A stretch of DNA of 64,000 nt from CAZRWD01 sp964603785 (GTDB lineage: Bacteria; Fermentibacterota; Fermentibacteria; Fermentibacterales; Fermentibacteraceae). Positions 1 through 8,966 of the stretch are shown piece by piece. The stretch lies in NCBI GenBank assembly GCA_964603785.1, contig CAZRWD010000006.1, forward strand, positions 80,535-144,534. Reading direction: 5' to 3'. The position numbers were made by a program, and so were the translations under genes. Numbering within the stretch: the first letter of the stretch is position 1; each line of letters opens with the position of its first letter. Under the pieces are notes generated by a model, which was not told where the DNA came from, did not search any database, and saw only the letters and a list, made by a program, of their open reading frames with translations.

Positions 1-1972
1 TCGCAGCCCTCTCGTCCGTGAACGCCCCCCCGTCGTTCACTAGCAGCATGCTCCGGTCGGAGATGTCGATGTACCGGGGATGGGCCAGGTTAGCCGAGAA
101 GAGGTCCCAGTCGCCGTCGTTGTCGAAGTCGGCCCAGGCGCTCCCGATGGTGTGGCCCCACCAGCCCTCCTTCTCGACCCCGGCCAGGCGGGTCTCGAGG
201 GCGGCCGGGACGGCCAGCCCGTCCTCGTTGAGCCAGAGTAGGTTCTCCTCCAGCCTGTAGTTGGACACGAAGACATCCATGTCGCCGTCCCGGTCGAAGT
301 CGCAGGGGCTCACTCCCCGCCCGCAGAGGGGGATGTCCAGGAACGGAACCATGCCCAGCCCGCCGGCCTCCTCGTCGAAGGTTCCGTCCTGCCGCTGGAG
401 GAGCATCATGTCCTGCGTCCCCTCCCCGAGGGTGCCCGGGGCCTCGTAGAAGGCCAGGTAGATGTCCTCGAGACCATCTCCGTCCCAGTCCAGGATCCCG
501 ACTCCCTCCGCGGATGACTCCGGATCGAACGGTCCCCGCTCCCAGGCCCGGGAGAACCCTTCCGGACGGTTCGAGAGCAGGACGGGTGAGGGGCCCGCAG
601 TGACGATGTCGGGCCTGCCGTCTCCGTCCATGTCGGCGAAGACGCCTCCCGAACCGCACAGTCCCTCCAGCCCGAGGGCGGAGGTGACGTCCTCGAAGGA
701 GTCGCCCCCGAGGTTCCGGTACAGCCTGCCCCCCAGGAGGAGATCAGGCCAGGAGTCGCCGTCGAAGTCGGCCCATGAAACCCTCCCGCCGGGAATGCCC
801 CCGGAGTCCTGCAGCAGTCCCGTAGCATCGACGAAGACCGGACCGCTCCAGTCATGGAGCTCCCTGCCGAAGGCCTCCGCATCGACGGACAGAGCCTCCT
901 CCAGGTCCTTCCGCGCCCTCGCCGACCACCTGCCGTCCGGGTCACCGGCCATGCATGACTCGATCCAGGCCCGTTCCCAGCCTTCCAGGCCGCCCTCCCT
1001 GAGTATCGTGCCCCGGAGCCACGAGCACGCCGCATGCGAGTGCCAGTCGTCGATGTCGAACGGAGCCGGGGCAAGGGCGGAATCGATGCAGGCGAGGGCC
1101 TCCCCGGCCATTCCCATCCCGAGGAGGGCCTGCGCCCGCCTGAACCGGAGGTCGACCTCCAGGGCGGGGAGGATCAGCGCGGTCTCTCCCGGGCGAAGAC
1201 CCTCCGGACGCCAGCCCGCCCCGAGGCGACGGATCCCCTCGTCCGCCTGCGCAAGCGCCTCCCAATAAAGGGAGTCGCGATCGATGAGCAGGGCCGCCGC
1301 GGTCAGGCAGGGGAGCGGGTCGCCGGGGCAGTCCTCCAGCCAGGCTCCGAGCCTGTCCCTGTAGCCGGTCGAGTCGGCCGTGCCCAGAACTGCGGCCACC
1401 AGGTACTGGTGGGCCCTGGAGCGCCAGACCGGACTGCAGGCCCCGTAGTCGGCCAGGAAGCCCTCGATCGCCGCGACCTTCGCAGAATCGTCATCCCAGA
1501 CGGGGTAGATCCTCTCCCAGAAGACACTCCCGATGAGGTCGCCGGCCTCCGTGCTCCCCGGGAACGCTTCCGCGAGCTCCCTCGTCAGGCTGTCGGAGAG
1601 CGCGGCATCCCCGAGGGCCGACGCCGAGCCGGCCAGAGACGACATGGCCCCTGCGTCGAGGACGCCGCGGAACCCCGCCAGGCCGGCCCTCAGCTCCGCT
1701 CCCGGCGTCCCGGTCGTCGCGGCGTGGCCATCCGCGATATCGAGGACGATCTCCTCCCACATCATGGAGAAGGCCTCGCCCGAGCCGCTGAGGGCGTACT
1801 CGCGGGAGAGGACCGCGGCGGCCGCGGCGTGTCGGCCGGCTGCCGAGTGCACCGCCGCGGAGTCGACCGCTCCCGATGCCAGTTCCATGGCGAGATCGAA
1901 GTCCCTGGTCGAAAGCGCCCGGCTCACGGCGGGCGACAACTGCAGGAGGACGAGGATCGGTATGAACGGCAC
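1..1972 (-). CDS. Secreted FG-GAP/VCBS-repeat protein, C-terminus beyond window
   Basis: The frame is open from a GTG at 1972 to the left edge (657 codons seen), so the C-terminus is missing. GGAGG lies 7 bases upstream of the GTG and an in-frame TGA sits just before it, which fixes the start. The N-terminus (MPFIPILVLLQLSPAVS) looks like a signal peptide. Residues up to about 390 are alanine-rich and helical, TPR-like. From about residue 397 there are repeated acidic blades (WADFDGDSWPDL, DMDGDGRPDI, DWDGDGLEDI, DFDRDGDMDV, WADFDNDGDWDL) typical of FG-GAP/VCBS beta-propellers. Such propellers are usually extracellular and calcium-binding. The role is unknown. It could carry a C-terminal sorting domain like the proteins at 50-56 kb, but that part is not visible. 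Confidence 0.85.
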   Translation of the reverse strand, partial: MPFIPILVLLQLSPAVSRALSTRDFDLAMELASGAVDSAAVHSAAGRHAAAAAVLSREYALSGSGEAFSMMWEEIVLDIADGHAATTGTPGAELRAGLAGFRGVLDAGAMSSLAGSASALGDAALSDSLTRELAEAFPGSTEAGDLIGSVFWERIYPVWDDDSAKVAAIEGFLADYGACSPVWRSRAHQYLVAAVLGTADSTGYRDRLGAWLEDCPGDPLPCLTAAALLIDRDSLYWEALAQADEGIRRLGAGWRPEGLRPGETALILPALEVDLRFRRAQALLGMGMAGEALACIDSALAPAPFDIDDWHSHAACSWLRGTILREGGLEGWERAWIESCMAGDPDGRWSARARKDLEEALSVDAEAFGRELHDWSGPVFVDATGLLQDSGGIPGGRVSWADFDGDSWPDLLLGGRLYRNLGGDSFEDVTSALGLEGLCGSGGVFADMDGDGRPDIVTAGPSPVLLSNRPEGFSRAWERGPFDPESSAEGVGILDWDGDGLEDIYLAFYEAPGTLGEGTQDMMLLQRQDGTFDEEAGGLGMVPFLDIPLCGRGVSPCDFDRDGDMDVFVSNYRLEENLLWLNEDGLAVPAALETRLAGVEKEGWWGHTIGSAWADFDNDGDWDLFSANLAHPRYIDISDRSMLLVNDGGAFTDERAA

Positions 1973-2104
1973 GGCGGACCCTCCTCACGGGCTGGCACCG
2001 GGAACGGTCAGTCTCCATACTCGACGGGGCTGGGCCAAGAATGACCAACCACCGGCGCTCCGGGAAGTGCCCCGGGGAGGTTTGCGACGAGACAGAACGC
2101 CATC

Positions 2105-2581
2105 GTGAGGAGAGCCGGCAGCCATGGCAGGATGGTCGTCTCCCCCCTGGGCAACGACTCCTGCTCGACCTGCGGCGGGAGGAAGGGGTGCGGGTTCCTC
2201 TGCCCCTCCGACGCGGGGAGCCGCGAGATGGAGGTGCTCGACCCCGTCGGGGCCTCTCCCGGCGACATCGTGGAGATCGAGCTCCCTCCAGGCAGGGCCG
2301 TGCTCCTCATCTCGCTGTTCTTCCTGCTCCCGGTCGCCGGGCTGCTCGCCGGCCTCCTGCTCGGATCCGGCGGGGGCGCGGGCAGGACCGCGCTGGCGGC
2401 ATTCCTCGGCGGTGCGGGGGGGATGATCACAGGCCTGGCCGTGTCGTCGAGGCTCTCGCGCGAAGAAGGCTTCGCCATGAGGACGGTTGCGATAGTCGGC
2501 CGGGCCCCGGCCGACGGAGTGGGGGACGATCCGGCCGGAGTCTCCGGGACCGGTGACGAGAGGAGTCCGGCGGACCGATGA
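2105..2581 (+). CDS. RseC/MucC-family membrane protein
   Basis: The 158-residue protein has an N-terminal Cys cluster (Cys20, Cys23, Cys29, Cys33, CxxCx5CxxxC) followed by two hydrophobic segments at about residues 63-110. This is the arrangement of RseC/MucC proteins, which modulate sigma-E signalling or SoxR reduction in proteobacteria and are partners of Rnf-type redox systems elsewhere. The GTG at 2105 has no clear ribosome site; an in-frame ATG at 2132 is possible and would keep all the cysteines. The stop overlaps the tldD start (ATGA), so the two are probably co-translated. No anti-sigma factor or Rnf gene is visible nearby, so the partner is unknown. Confidence 0.75.
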   Translation: MRRAGSHGRMVVSPLGNDSCSTCGGRKGCGFLCPSDAGSREMEVLDPVGASPGDIVEIELPPGRAVLLISLFFLLPVAGLLAGLLLGSGGGAGRTALAAFLGGAGGMITGLAVSSRLSREEGFAMRTVAIVGRAPADGVGDDPAGVSGTGDERSPADR

Positions 2582-4020
2582 AGGACCTCGCAGAACTTGC
2601 GGTCGGCGAGCTCCACGCCGAAGGCGTGGACTACGGCGACGTTCGCGTGGAGGATCGGAGGCTCGAGCGCATCACCTTCCGCAGCCGCAGGCTGGAGGAG
2701 GCGATGGTGCAGTCGAGCGAGGGTGTGGGTGTCAGGGTCCTCGTGAGGGGCTGCTGGGGCTTCGCCTCCAGCTCCGGCCTCTCTGCCGGCTCCGTGGAGA
2801 GCGCGGTCCGGCGGGCCGCCGCGATTGCCAGGAGCGGGGCCTCCGCCGGGGAGGGAACCGTCAGACTGGCACCCCTGGAGCCGCAGGAGGGTCACTACGA
2901 GTCGCCCTGCGTCAGGGACCCGTTCACGGTCGACATGAAGGACAAGACTGGCCTGCTGGAGGAATGCGCGGCGATCATGCACGCCGACCCCTCCATCAGC
3001 ATGTCCTGGGGCCAGATACATTCGGAGAGATTCGACAGGATCTTCGCGAGCACGGAGGGCACGAAGGTCTCCTCCCGCATCATCCAGACCCAGCCCTTCC
3101 TGACGGCGTTCGCGGTTCACGACGGCGACGCCCAGAGCCGGAGCCTCCAGACCGGCGCCCGTGCCGCGGGATGGGAGTGGATCGAGGAGAACGACCTCCT
3201 CTCGAGCGCCGCGAAGGTGCGCGACGAGGCCATCATCAAGGTGAGGGCCGAGGAGGGTCCTTCCGGGGTTATGGATCTCGTCCTGGACGGACTCAATCTC
3301 AGCCTCACCATGCACGAGTCGGTGGGTCACCCCACCGAGAGCGACAGGGTTCTCGGATGGGAGGCCAACATGGCCGGCAGGAGCTTCGTGAAGCCGTCCG
3401 ACCGCGGGACCCTGCGCTACGGCTCCGAGCACGTCACCTTCACGGCGGACAACACCATGCCCATGGGTCTGGCCAGCTGGGGCTGGGACGACGACGGCGT
3501 CCCCTGCCAGAGGTGGCGCATAGTCGAGAACGGTGTCTTCCGCGAGTTCGGCTCGGTGAGGGAGACCGCGCTCCTCATCGGGCGAGGTTCGAGCAGCGGC
3601 TGCTGCCGGGCCGAGAGCTTCGCCCACTTCCCCATCAACAGGCAGCCGAACTTCTACCTGGAGCCGTCCGGCGATCCCGTGACCCCGGCCGATCTGATGT
3701 CGGGGGTCGGCCGCGGGATATTCATCGAGGGGAGGGGCTCCTTCAGCATCGACCAGAACAGGGTCAACTTCCAGTTCGGCGGCGACATGTTCCACGAGAT
3801 ACGCGACGGGCGGATCACCAGGCCCCTCAAGAAGGTCCTCTACGGAGCACGCACCACGGAGTTCTGGGGCTCGTGCGACGGGGTGGCGGATTCGAGGTTC
3901 TTCCAGCCCATGGGTCTCCTGAACTGCGGCAAGGGCGAGCCGATGCAGGCCGCGAGGATGACCCACGGGGCGAGCCCGGCCAGGTTCCGCAGCATCACCG
4001 TGGGGGGAGGCGTGAGGTGA
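2578..4020 (+). CDS. tldD: TldD, metalloprotease TldD/E catalytic subunit
   Basis: This 480-residue protein has the usual TldD length and the characteristic metal-binding motif HESVGH at residues 246-251. The conserved glycine-rich and FQFGGDMF-type C-terminal segments follow. TldD pairs with TldE (PmbA) to form a cytosolic zinc protease that degrades unfolded or leader peptides, for example maturing microcin B17 and antitoxin CcdA in E. coli. Here tldE follows directly with a GTGA overlap, so the pair is complete and translationally coupled. The ATG overlaps the stop of the rseC-like gene. Confidence 0.95.
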   Translation: MKDLAELAVGELHAEGVDYGDVRVEDRRLERITFRSRRLEEAMVQSSEGVGVRVLVRGCWGFASSSGLSAGSVESAVRRAAAIARSGASAGEGTVRLAPLEPQEGHYESPCVRDPFTVDMKDKTGLLEECAAIMHADPSISMSWGQIHSERFDRIFASTEGTKVSSRIIQTQPFLTAFAVHDGDAQSRSLQTGARAAGWEWIEENDLLSSAAKVRDEAIIKVRAEEGPSGVMDLVLDGLNLSLTMHESVGHPTESDRVLGWEANMAGRSFVKPSDRGTLRYGSEHVTFTADNTMPMGLASWGWDDDGVPCQRWRIVENGVFREFGSVRETALLIGRGSSSGCCRAESFAHFPINRQPNFYLEPSGDPVTPADLMSGVGRGIFIEGRGSFSIDQNRVNFQFGGDMFHEIRDGRITRPLKKVLYGARTTEFWGSCDGVADSRFFQPMGLLNCGKGEPMQAARMTHGASPARFRSITVGGGVR

Positions 4021-5282
4021 CCAGGGAGGAGATGCAGGAATTCGTGGAGATGCTGGTCGCCCGAACCGGCGTGCCCCATGCCACCGCGCTTCTCGAGGAG
4101 GAGAGGTCGGCCACCGTCAGGTTCGGCAGGAACAGCATCACCCAGAACATGGACATCTTCCGCAGGACGCTCAGGCTGACCGTGGGCGACGGCACCAGGA
4201 AGGCGTCCCTCACGACCCACAGGATCGATCGCCAGGCCATGCCGGAGATCGCTGCCGAGGCGGCGGCGCTCCTCGGGAATTCCTCTCCCGATCCCGAGTA
4301 CATGCCTCCTGTGGATCCCGGCATGGTCTATCCGGAGATCCCGGCCTGGGACGACGAGACTGCGATCGCCGACCCGGCCTCCAGGATGGCGGCCGCGTCG
4401 ATGGCGGCCTCGGCGGCCGCTGCCGCCGACGCTGAGGCGGCCGGCATCACGGGGGTTCAGGTGGATCGTGTCGCACTCGCGACCTCCACCGGGAACGTGT
4501 GCTACCACCAGTCGACGAGCGCGACGTTCCAGCTCACGGTCCACGCCGGGGAAGGGTCGAGCTACCGCGCAACCACCGGCACCGCCTGGCGTGACCTGCC
4601 GGTTGAGCGGTCGGTGGCCGAGGTTGTTGACGAGGCCCTGCTCGACTCGGACCAGGGCGACTGCCCGGCGGGAGTCATGGATGTCGTGCTCGAGCCGCAG
4701 GCCGTGGCCGACCTCCTCCCGTACATCCTCTTCTCCCTCAACGCCAGGAACGCCGACGAGGGGCTGACGGTGTTCACCGGCATGGAGGGGAGGAGGGTCG
4801 CCTCCGAGATGTTCACCCTGAGCTCCGAGCTCCGCGGCCCGGTCCCGGGAAGGCCGTTCGACCCGGAGGGCCTTCCGTCGGAGGACACCGTCTGGATAGG
4901 GGAGGGCTCGCTCCGGAACATGCTCTGCGACAGGTTCTGGGCGGGCAGGACGGGAAGGAGGCCCCTCTCGAGCCCCGGATGCTTCAGTCTGGCCGGCGGC
5001 GCCGGCACTGCGGACGAACTGGCCGCCCGGTCGGGCAGGTGCCTTCGGATCAGACGGCTGTGGTACATCCGCTTCGTCGACCAGAAGTCGTTCGAGCTGA
5101 CCGGTATGACCCGCGACGGGGTCTTCCTCGTAGAAGACGGCGGGAGACGCCCGGTCAGGGACTTCCGCTGGAACTGGAAGCCCCTGGACCTGTTCTCGCG
5201 CATCGTGGCGCTCGGTACCCCGGAACGCAAGGGCGGCATGGCCTTCGTGCCTCCCGTGCTGCTAGCCGATGTGAAGGTCTAG
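4017..5282 (+). CDS. pmbA: TldE/PmbA, non-catalytic partner of TldD
   Basis: The frame starts at the GTG at 4017, which overlaps the tldD stop (GTGA), with GGGGGAGG at 4003-4009 as the ribosome site. It runs 421 residues, a normal PmbA length. The protein shares the TldD fold (early FGRNSITQ segment, C-terminal MAFVPPVLLADVKV) but has no HExxxH motif, as expected for the TldE subunit that forms half of the protease chamber. It is the last gene of the rseC-tldD-tldE unit; the next gene lies 39 bases downstream. Confidence 0.92.
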   Translation: MTREEMQEFVEMLVARTGVPHATALLEEERSATVRFGRNSITQNMDIFRRTLRLTVGDGTRKASLTTHRIDRQAMPEIAAEAAALLGNSSPDPEYMPPVDPGMVYPEIPAWDDETAIADPASRMAAASMAASAAAAADAEAAGITGVQVDRVALATSTGNVCYHQSTSATFQLTVHAGEGSSYRATTGTAWRDLPVERSVAEVVDEALLDSDQGDCPAGVMDVVLEPQAVADLLPYILFSLNARNADEGLTVFTGMEGRRVASEMFTLSSELRGPVPGRPFDPEGLPSEDTVWIGEGSLRNMLCDRFWAGRTGRRPLSSPGCFSLAGGAGTADELAARSGRCLRIRRLWYIRFVDQKSFELTGMTRDGVFLVEDGGRRPVRDFRWNWKPLDLFSRIVALGTPERKGGMAFVPPVLLADVKV

Positions 5283-5321
5283 CACGGGCTGCCCGGACGC
5301 CGTGCGCGGTTCTGCCTCAGA

Positions 5322-8120
5322 ATGCCCGACCCTGCCGGCCATCCCTCCGCCCGGGGCTCGCGAACCGTGATCGGAGGGCCCTCCGGCCGCAGTCGGTCGC
5401 CTGCCCTCTCACGGATAGGAGTCTCGCTGTTCCTCTCCGGCATGGCCGGCCTCGTCTACCAGGTGGTCTGGATAAGGAGGCTCTCGCTCCTCACCGGGAG
5501 CAGCAGCAACGCCCTGGCAGCCACCCTGGTGAGCTTCATGGGCGGCATGGCCGTCGGGGGGTGGCTCCTAGGCCGGGCCGGTGACAGGCCCGGCGCGAGG
5601 CCCTTCAGGATCAACGCCGCACTACAGGCGGGAATACTCGCCGGAGCGGCGGCCACACCTCTGCTCCAGTCGCTCCTGACCCCGATCCTGTCGGGCCTCT
5701 ATGGTTCCTGGGGACCAGGGCCGCTCCTGACCCTGGCCAGGTTCGCCGCCTCCCTGTCCATCCTGGGCGTTCCCACGGTGCTCATGGGCGCCACGCTCCC
5801 GGTGGCGGTGCGCGGCGTGGCCTCCGAACTCGGGGTGAAGTCGGGCGTCGCCTCCCTCTACGCTCTCAACACGCTCGGCGGCATCGCGGGAGCGGTCGCC
5901 TCCGGTTTCCTGCTCGTGCCCCTCCTCGGGATGTCGGCCGCCCTGCATGCCGGGCTGCTGCTCAGCGCCTCCGCAGCGGTGCTCTCCTGGCTCGCTCCGG
6001 GCTCCCCCGTCTCCGCCGCCCCCCCGGACAGGGAAGGCGGATCCGACCCGGTGAGGCCCGGGGGCAGGAGGTGGCTGGCGGCGGGTTTCCTTGTCGGTGC
6101 GGCCATGCTGGCATCCGAGGTGCTCTGGACCAGATCGCTGGTGAGGGGGGTGTTCAACAACGGCTATGCGACCGCGACGATGCTCGCCGCAGTGCTGGGC
6201 GGCATCGCTGCCGGCTCGGCGGCCGCGGCGAGGCCGGGCGGCGACCGGGAGGGGACGGCCGTACGGGCGCTCGCGCTGCTCGCGCTGTGGATCCCGCTGT
6301 CCGGCCTCCTCCTGAGGGCCGGCCTGCCGCTACTCGAGTCGCTCGGGGTTCCGGGATCGCTGGAGGCCGCAATGGCCGCCAGGTATCTACCTGCGTTCCT
6401 GGTCGTCCTTCCCGCCGGACTGGCCTCGGGGATGGCCTTCCCGCTCATGTCCTCCCTCTACTCGCCGGACCCGGGGAGGTCGGCATCCGGCGTGGGCAGA
6501 TTCTCCGCGGCCAACACCGCCGGGGCGGTGACCGGCTCCCTCCTGGCCGCCTTCGTACTGCTCCCGGCGGCGGGTCTCCGCTGGTCCTTCGCGATAGCAG
6601 GGCTCCTGGCATCCTGCGCGCTCGCCGCGACCGCCCGGCGGGGGTCCGGCCGGAGGGTCCCGCTCGCCGTCCTGGGCGCGGCGGCCGGCATCGCCTTCAC
6701 GATAACCGGAGGACCGGGCATCTCCGTGCCCGCGGGTTTCAGGCTGCTCGGTCATTCGGAGTCCCCCGGGGGTGACGTCACAGTACTCCAGAGCAGGGAC
6801 ATGCCTTCGGCCCTCCTCGTCAACGTGGGGGGCAGCCAGGCCTCGACCACCACGCCCGAGGGCTGCCTCAAGAACCGGCTGATGGCCTACTTCCCGCTTC
6901 TGGTCCACCCGGACCCGCGGTCGGTGTGCGTGATATGCTTCGGCACCGGGATAACCGCCGGGACCGCCTCGGTCTTCCCCTCGGTCGAGCGGCTGGACTG
7001 CGTGGAGATAAACCCTGCCGTGATAAGGGCCTCCGGACCCTTCGAGGTCCACAACCACGGCGTGATCACCGGAGGTTCGGCCGATCTGGTGATCGAGGAC
7101 GGCAGGAACCACCTCGCCGGGACCGCGGTGTGCTATGACGTCATCACCGAGGAGCCCATGCACCCTGCGCTCGCCGGGGTCGTGAGCCTCTACACCAGGG
7201 AGTACTACCAGCTCGCCGGCGACAGGCTGACGGACGGCGGGGTGATGAGCCAGTGGCTGCCGCTGTACCAGATGTCCGACGCCGACTGCAGAATGGTCGT
7301 GGCGACATTCATCGACGTCTTCCCCGAAGCCACGATGTGGCTGCTTGGCCGGGATGCGATGCTCGTCGGCAGGAAGGGCCGACCGGTCGAGCCCCTCACG
7401 GTCGTCGGCCACCTTGCCGACACCACGGTTGCGGCGGACCTGGCGCCCTTCGGCCTCGACAGGCCCCATGTGTTCCTGGCGCTGTACGCGATGGGCCCGG
7501 CCGAGCTCGCCGCGTACTCGTGCGGCGCGCCCGTGGTGACCGACGACAGGCCGCTGCTGGAGACATCTGCGCCGCGGGCCGTCTTCCGCCCTTCCACAGT
7601 CGCGCCCAACATCTCACGCATCCTCTCGATGAGGGTCCCGCCCGCGGGCGCGGACAGCCTCTTCGGGGAGGAGTTCGCCGCAGCCTGGGAGGCCGTCGGG
7701 CTGTTCCAGCAGGCGGAGTGCGCACGCGACAGCCTGCTCCTGTCGAGGGAGGCGGAGCTGATGGCGAAGGCCTTCGAGCGCTGCCCGGGCTTCCTCCTCG
7801 CAGGGAGGAGGCTGGCGGCCTCCCTGCACCAGGGGGCGGCGGTGATGCTCGGCAGGAGAAGGCCGGAGGAGGCCTGGAGGCTCGCGAACGCCGCATACTC
7901 GACCGGCCTTGCCGACGCGCTGCTTCTCGCGGACCTGTCCTCCATGGAGACCTCTCTCGGAATGTATCCGATGGCGCTCGAACACGCCTCGCAGGCGCTG
8001 GAGATGGAGCCCGCGAGCGTAGCGGCGCTGAGGGCCTGGGGGAAGGCCTCGCTCGGAAGCGGCGAACCGGAGGCGGCGCGCAGGGCGCTGGCCCTGGCCG
8101 ACAGCCTTGCCCGGGACTGA
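5322..8120 (+). CDS. Fusion: multi-pass membrane domain, spermidine-synthase-like domain, TPR tail
   Basis: A 932-residue protein with three regions. Residues about 30-450 form some 10-12 hydrophobic segments, opening with SGMAGLVYQVVWIRRL, typical of 'fused MFS/spermidine synthase' proteins. Residues about 465-700 resemble a spermidine-synthase-type Rossmann domain (CFGTGITAG, DCVEINPAV, VIEDGRNHL, DVITEEPMHP). Residues about 740-932 are TPR-like helices. The aminopropyltransferase-like domain may not make spermidine: many such fusions are of unknown activity. The ATG at 5322 lacks a clear ribosome site; a GTG 15 codons downstream is possible. A single gene between the tldDE unit and a convergent operon. 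Confidence 0.8.
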   Translation: MPDPAGHPSARGSRTVIGGPSGRSRSPALSRIGVSLFLSGMAGLVYQVVWIRRLSLLTGSSSNALAATLVSFMGGMAVGGWLLGRAGDRPGARPFRINAALQAGILAGAAATPLLQSLLTPILSGLYGSWGPGPLLTLARFAASLSILGVPTVLMGATLPVAVRGVASELGVKSGVASLYALNTLGGIAGAVASGFLLVPLLGMSAALHAGLLLSASAAVLSWLAPGSPVSAAPPDREGGSDPVRPGGRRWLAAGFLVGAAMLASEVLWTRSLVRGVFNNGYATATMLAAVLGGIAAGSAAAARPGGDREGTAVRALALLALWIPLSGLLLRAGLPLLESLGVPGSLEAAMAARYLPAFLVVLPAGLASGMAFPLMSSLYSPDPGRSASGVGRFSAANTAGAVTGSLLAAFVLLPAAGLRWSFAIAGLLASCALAATARRGSGRRVPLAVLGAAAGIAFTITGGPGISVPAGFRLLGHSESPGGDVTVLQSRDMPSALLVNVGGSQASTTTPEGCLKNRLMAYFPLLVHPDPRSVCVICFGTGITAGTASVFPSVERLDCVEINPAVIRASGPFEVHNHGVITGGSADLVIEDGRNHLAGTAVCYDVITEEPMHPALAGVVSLYTREYYQLAGDRLTDGGVMSQWLPLYQMSDADCRMVVATFIDVFPEATMWLLGRDAMLVGRKGRPVEPLTVVGHLADTTVAADLAPFGLDRPHVFLALYAMGPAELAAYSCGAPVVTDDRPLLETSAPRAVFRPSTVAPNISRILSMRVPPAGADSLFGEEFAAAWEAVGLFQQAECARDSLLLSREAELMAKAFERCPGFLLAGRRLAASLHQGAAVMLGRRRPEEAWRLANAAYSTGLADALLLADLSSMETSLGMYPMALEHASQALEMEPASVAALRAWGKASLGSGEPEAARRALALADSLARD

Positions 8121-8201
8121 GGAAGGAGACGGGCACCCGACGACTTCCGCCGCCTTGATCGCGGTCGGGTCACGCGGGTTTCCGGCAGGGCCGGAGATGT
8201 G

Positions 8202-8966
8202 CTACCAGATGAAGCGGATGCCCGCGCAGGTCTCCCCGTCGAGCCTCCTGAAGGGCTGCGTGTCCAGCGGGTAGTGGGTCAGGTGGACCTCGAAGTCGCC
8301 CAGTTCCGCATGGTGCCTTGCATAGGCCTCGACCCTGTGCCTCGCAGATGTCGAGTCGCTCTGGTGCACGAAGAACTCGCCCCGCCATCTCGTGCCGAAG
8401 TCCCACCCGCCGGCCGCGGCGAACGGGTACTCGATCTGGGTCTGGACCGACCAGTCGAAGTCGTGCCCCTTCTGGAAGCTCTCGCCGCGGGGTCTGTAGA
8501 GGCCCAGGGAGAGCCACCCGGAGGGATACGGGTCGGGGAGCCACTCGAACTCCCGGCCTCCTTCCCTGGCTGCCGGGTCGAGCACGCCGCCGAGCTTGAT
8601 GTTGTTCATGTACTCGGACAGCGTGTCGGGCATGTCTATGTTGTGGAAGCACTCGTGGTCGGTGTACAGACGCAGCTCACCCCACTCGTGGAGCCATGCC
8701 AGCTCCAGCGAGATGTTCCAGTGCCCCCCGTAGATGTTGAACTTCATGTCGGGGTTGTTCCAGCTCTCGCCCATGTAGGTCTCCATGTCCAGGCCAAGCC
8801 TCAGGGCCACCGGATCCACGACCACGGGAGTGACCCTGGCCGCGATCTCGGCATAGACGAAATGCTCCACGTCCGTCTCGAAGAACCTGAACACCCCGAG
8901 CCTGCCGTCCGCCGACATGGGGAAGCGGACCGATCCGGCGAGGGCCAGGAGGACGAGGGGGATCAT
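8202..8966 (-). CDS. Hypothetical secreted, probable outer-membrane beta-barrel protein
   Basis: A 254-residue protein that I do not recognise. The N-terminus (MIPLVLLALAGSVRFP) is a plausible short signal peptide. The rest shows alternating hydrophobic/aromatic strands rich in W, Y and F, and it ends in RFIW with a terminal aromatic, as outer-membrane barrels do. The ATG at 8966 overlaps the stop of the preceding oxidoreductase (ATGA), so it is the last gene of the trx-trxB-oxidoreductase unit. A disulfide-handling operon ending in an outer-membrane protein may mean it needs or transports something redox-linked, but this is speculation. Confidence 0.7.
   Translation of the reverse strand: MIPLVLLALAGSVRFPMSADGRLGVFRFFETDVEHFVYAEIAARVTPVVVDPVALRLGLDMETYMGESWNNPDMKFNIYGGHWNISLELAWLHEWGELRLYTDHECFHNIDMPDTLSEYMNNIKLGGVLDPAAREGGREFEWLPDPYPSGWLSLGLYRPRGESFQKGHDFDWSVQTQIEYPFAAAGGWDFGTRWRGEFFVHQSDSTSARHRVEAYARHHAELGDFEVHLTHYPLDTQPFRRLDGETCAGIRFIW

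Noticed and set aside
2008..3966. A 652-codon open frame opposite tldD.
   Set aside because: Antisense shadow of a certain gene; low-complexity composition and no recognisable domain.
8121..8201. Inverted repeats (ACCCGAC/GTCGGGT and TCCGGC/GCCGGA) between convergent genes.
   Set aside because: Short stems without U-tracts; possible bidirectional terminator but too weak to list.
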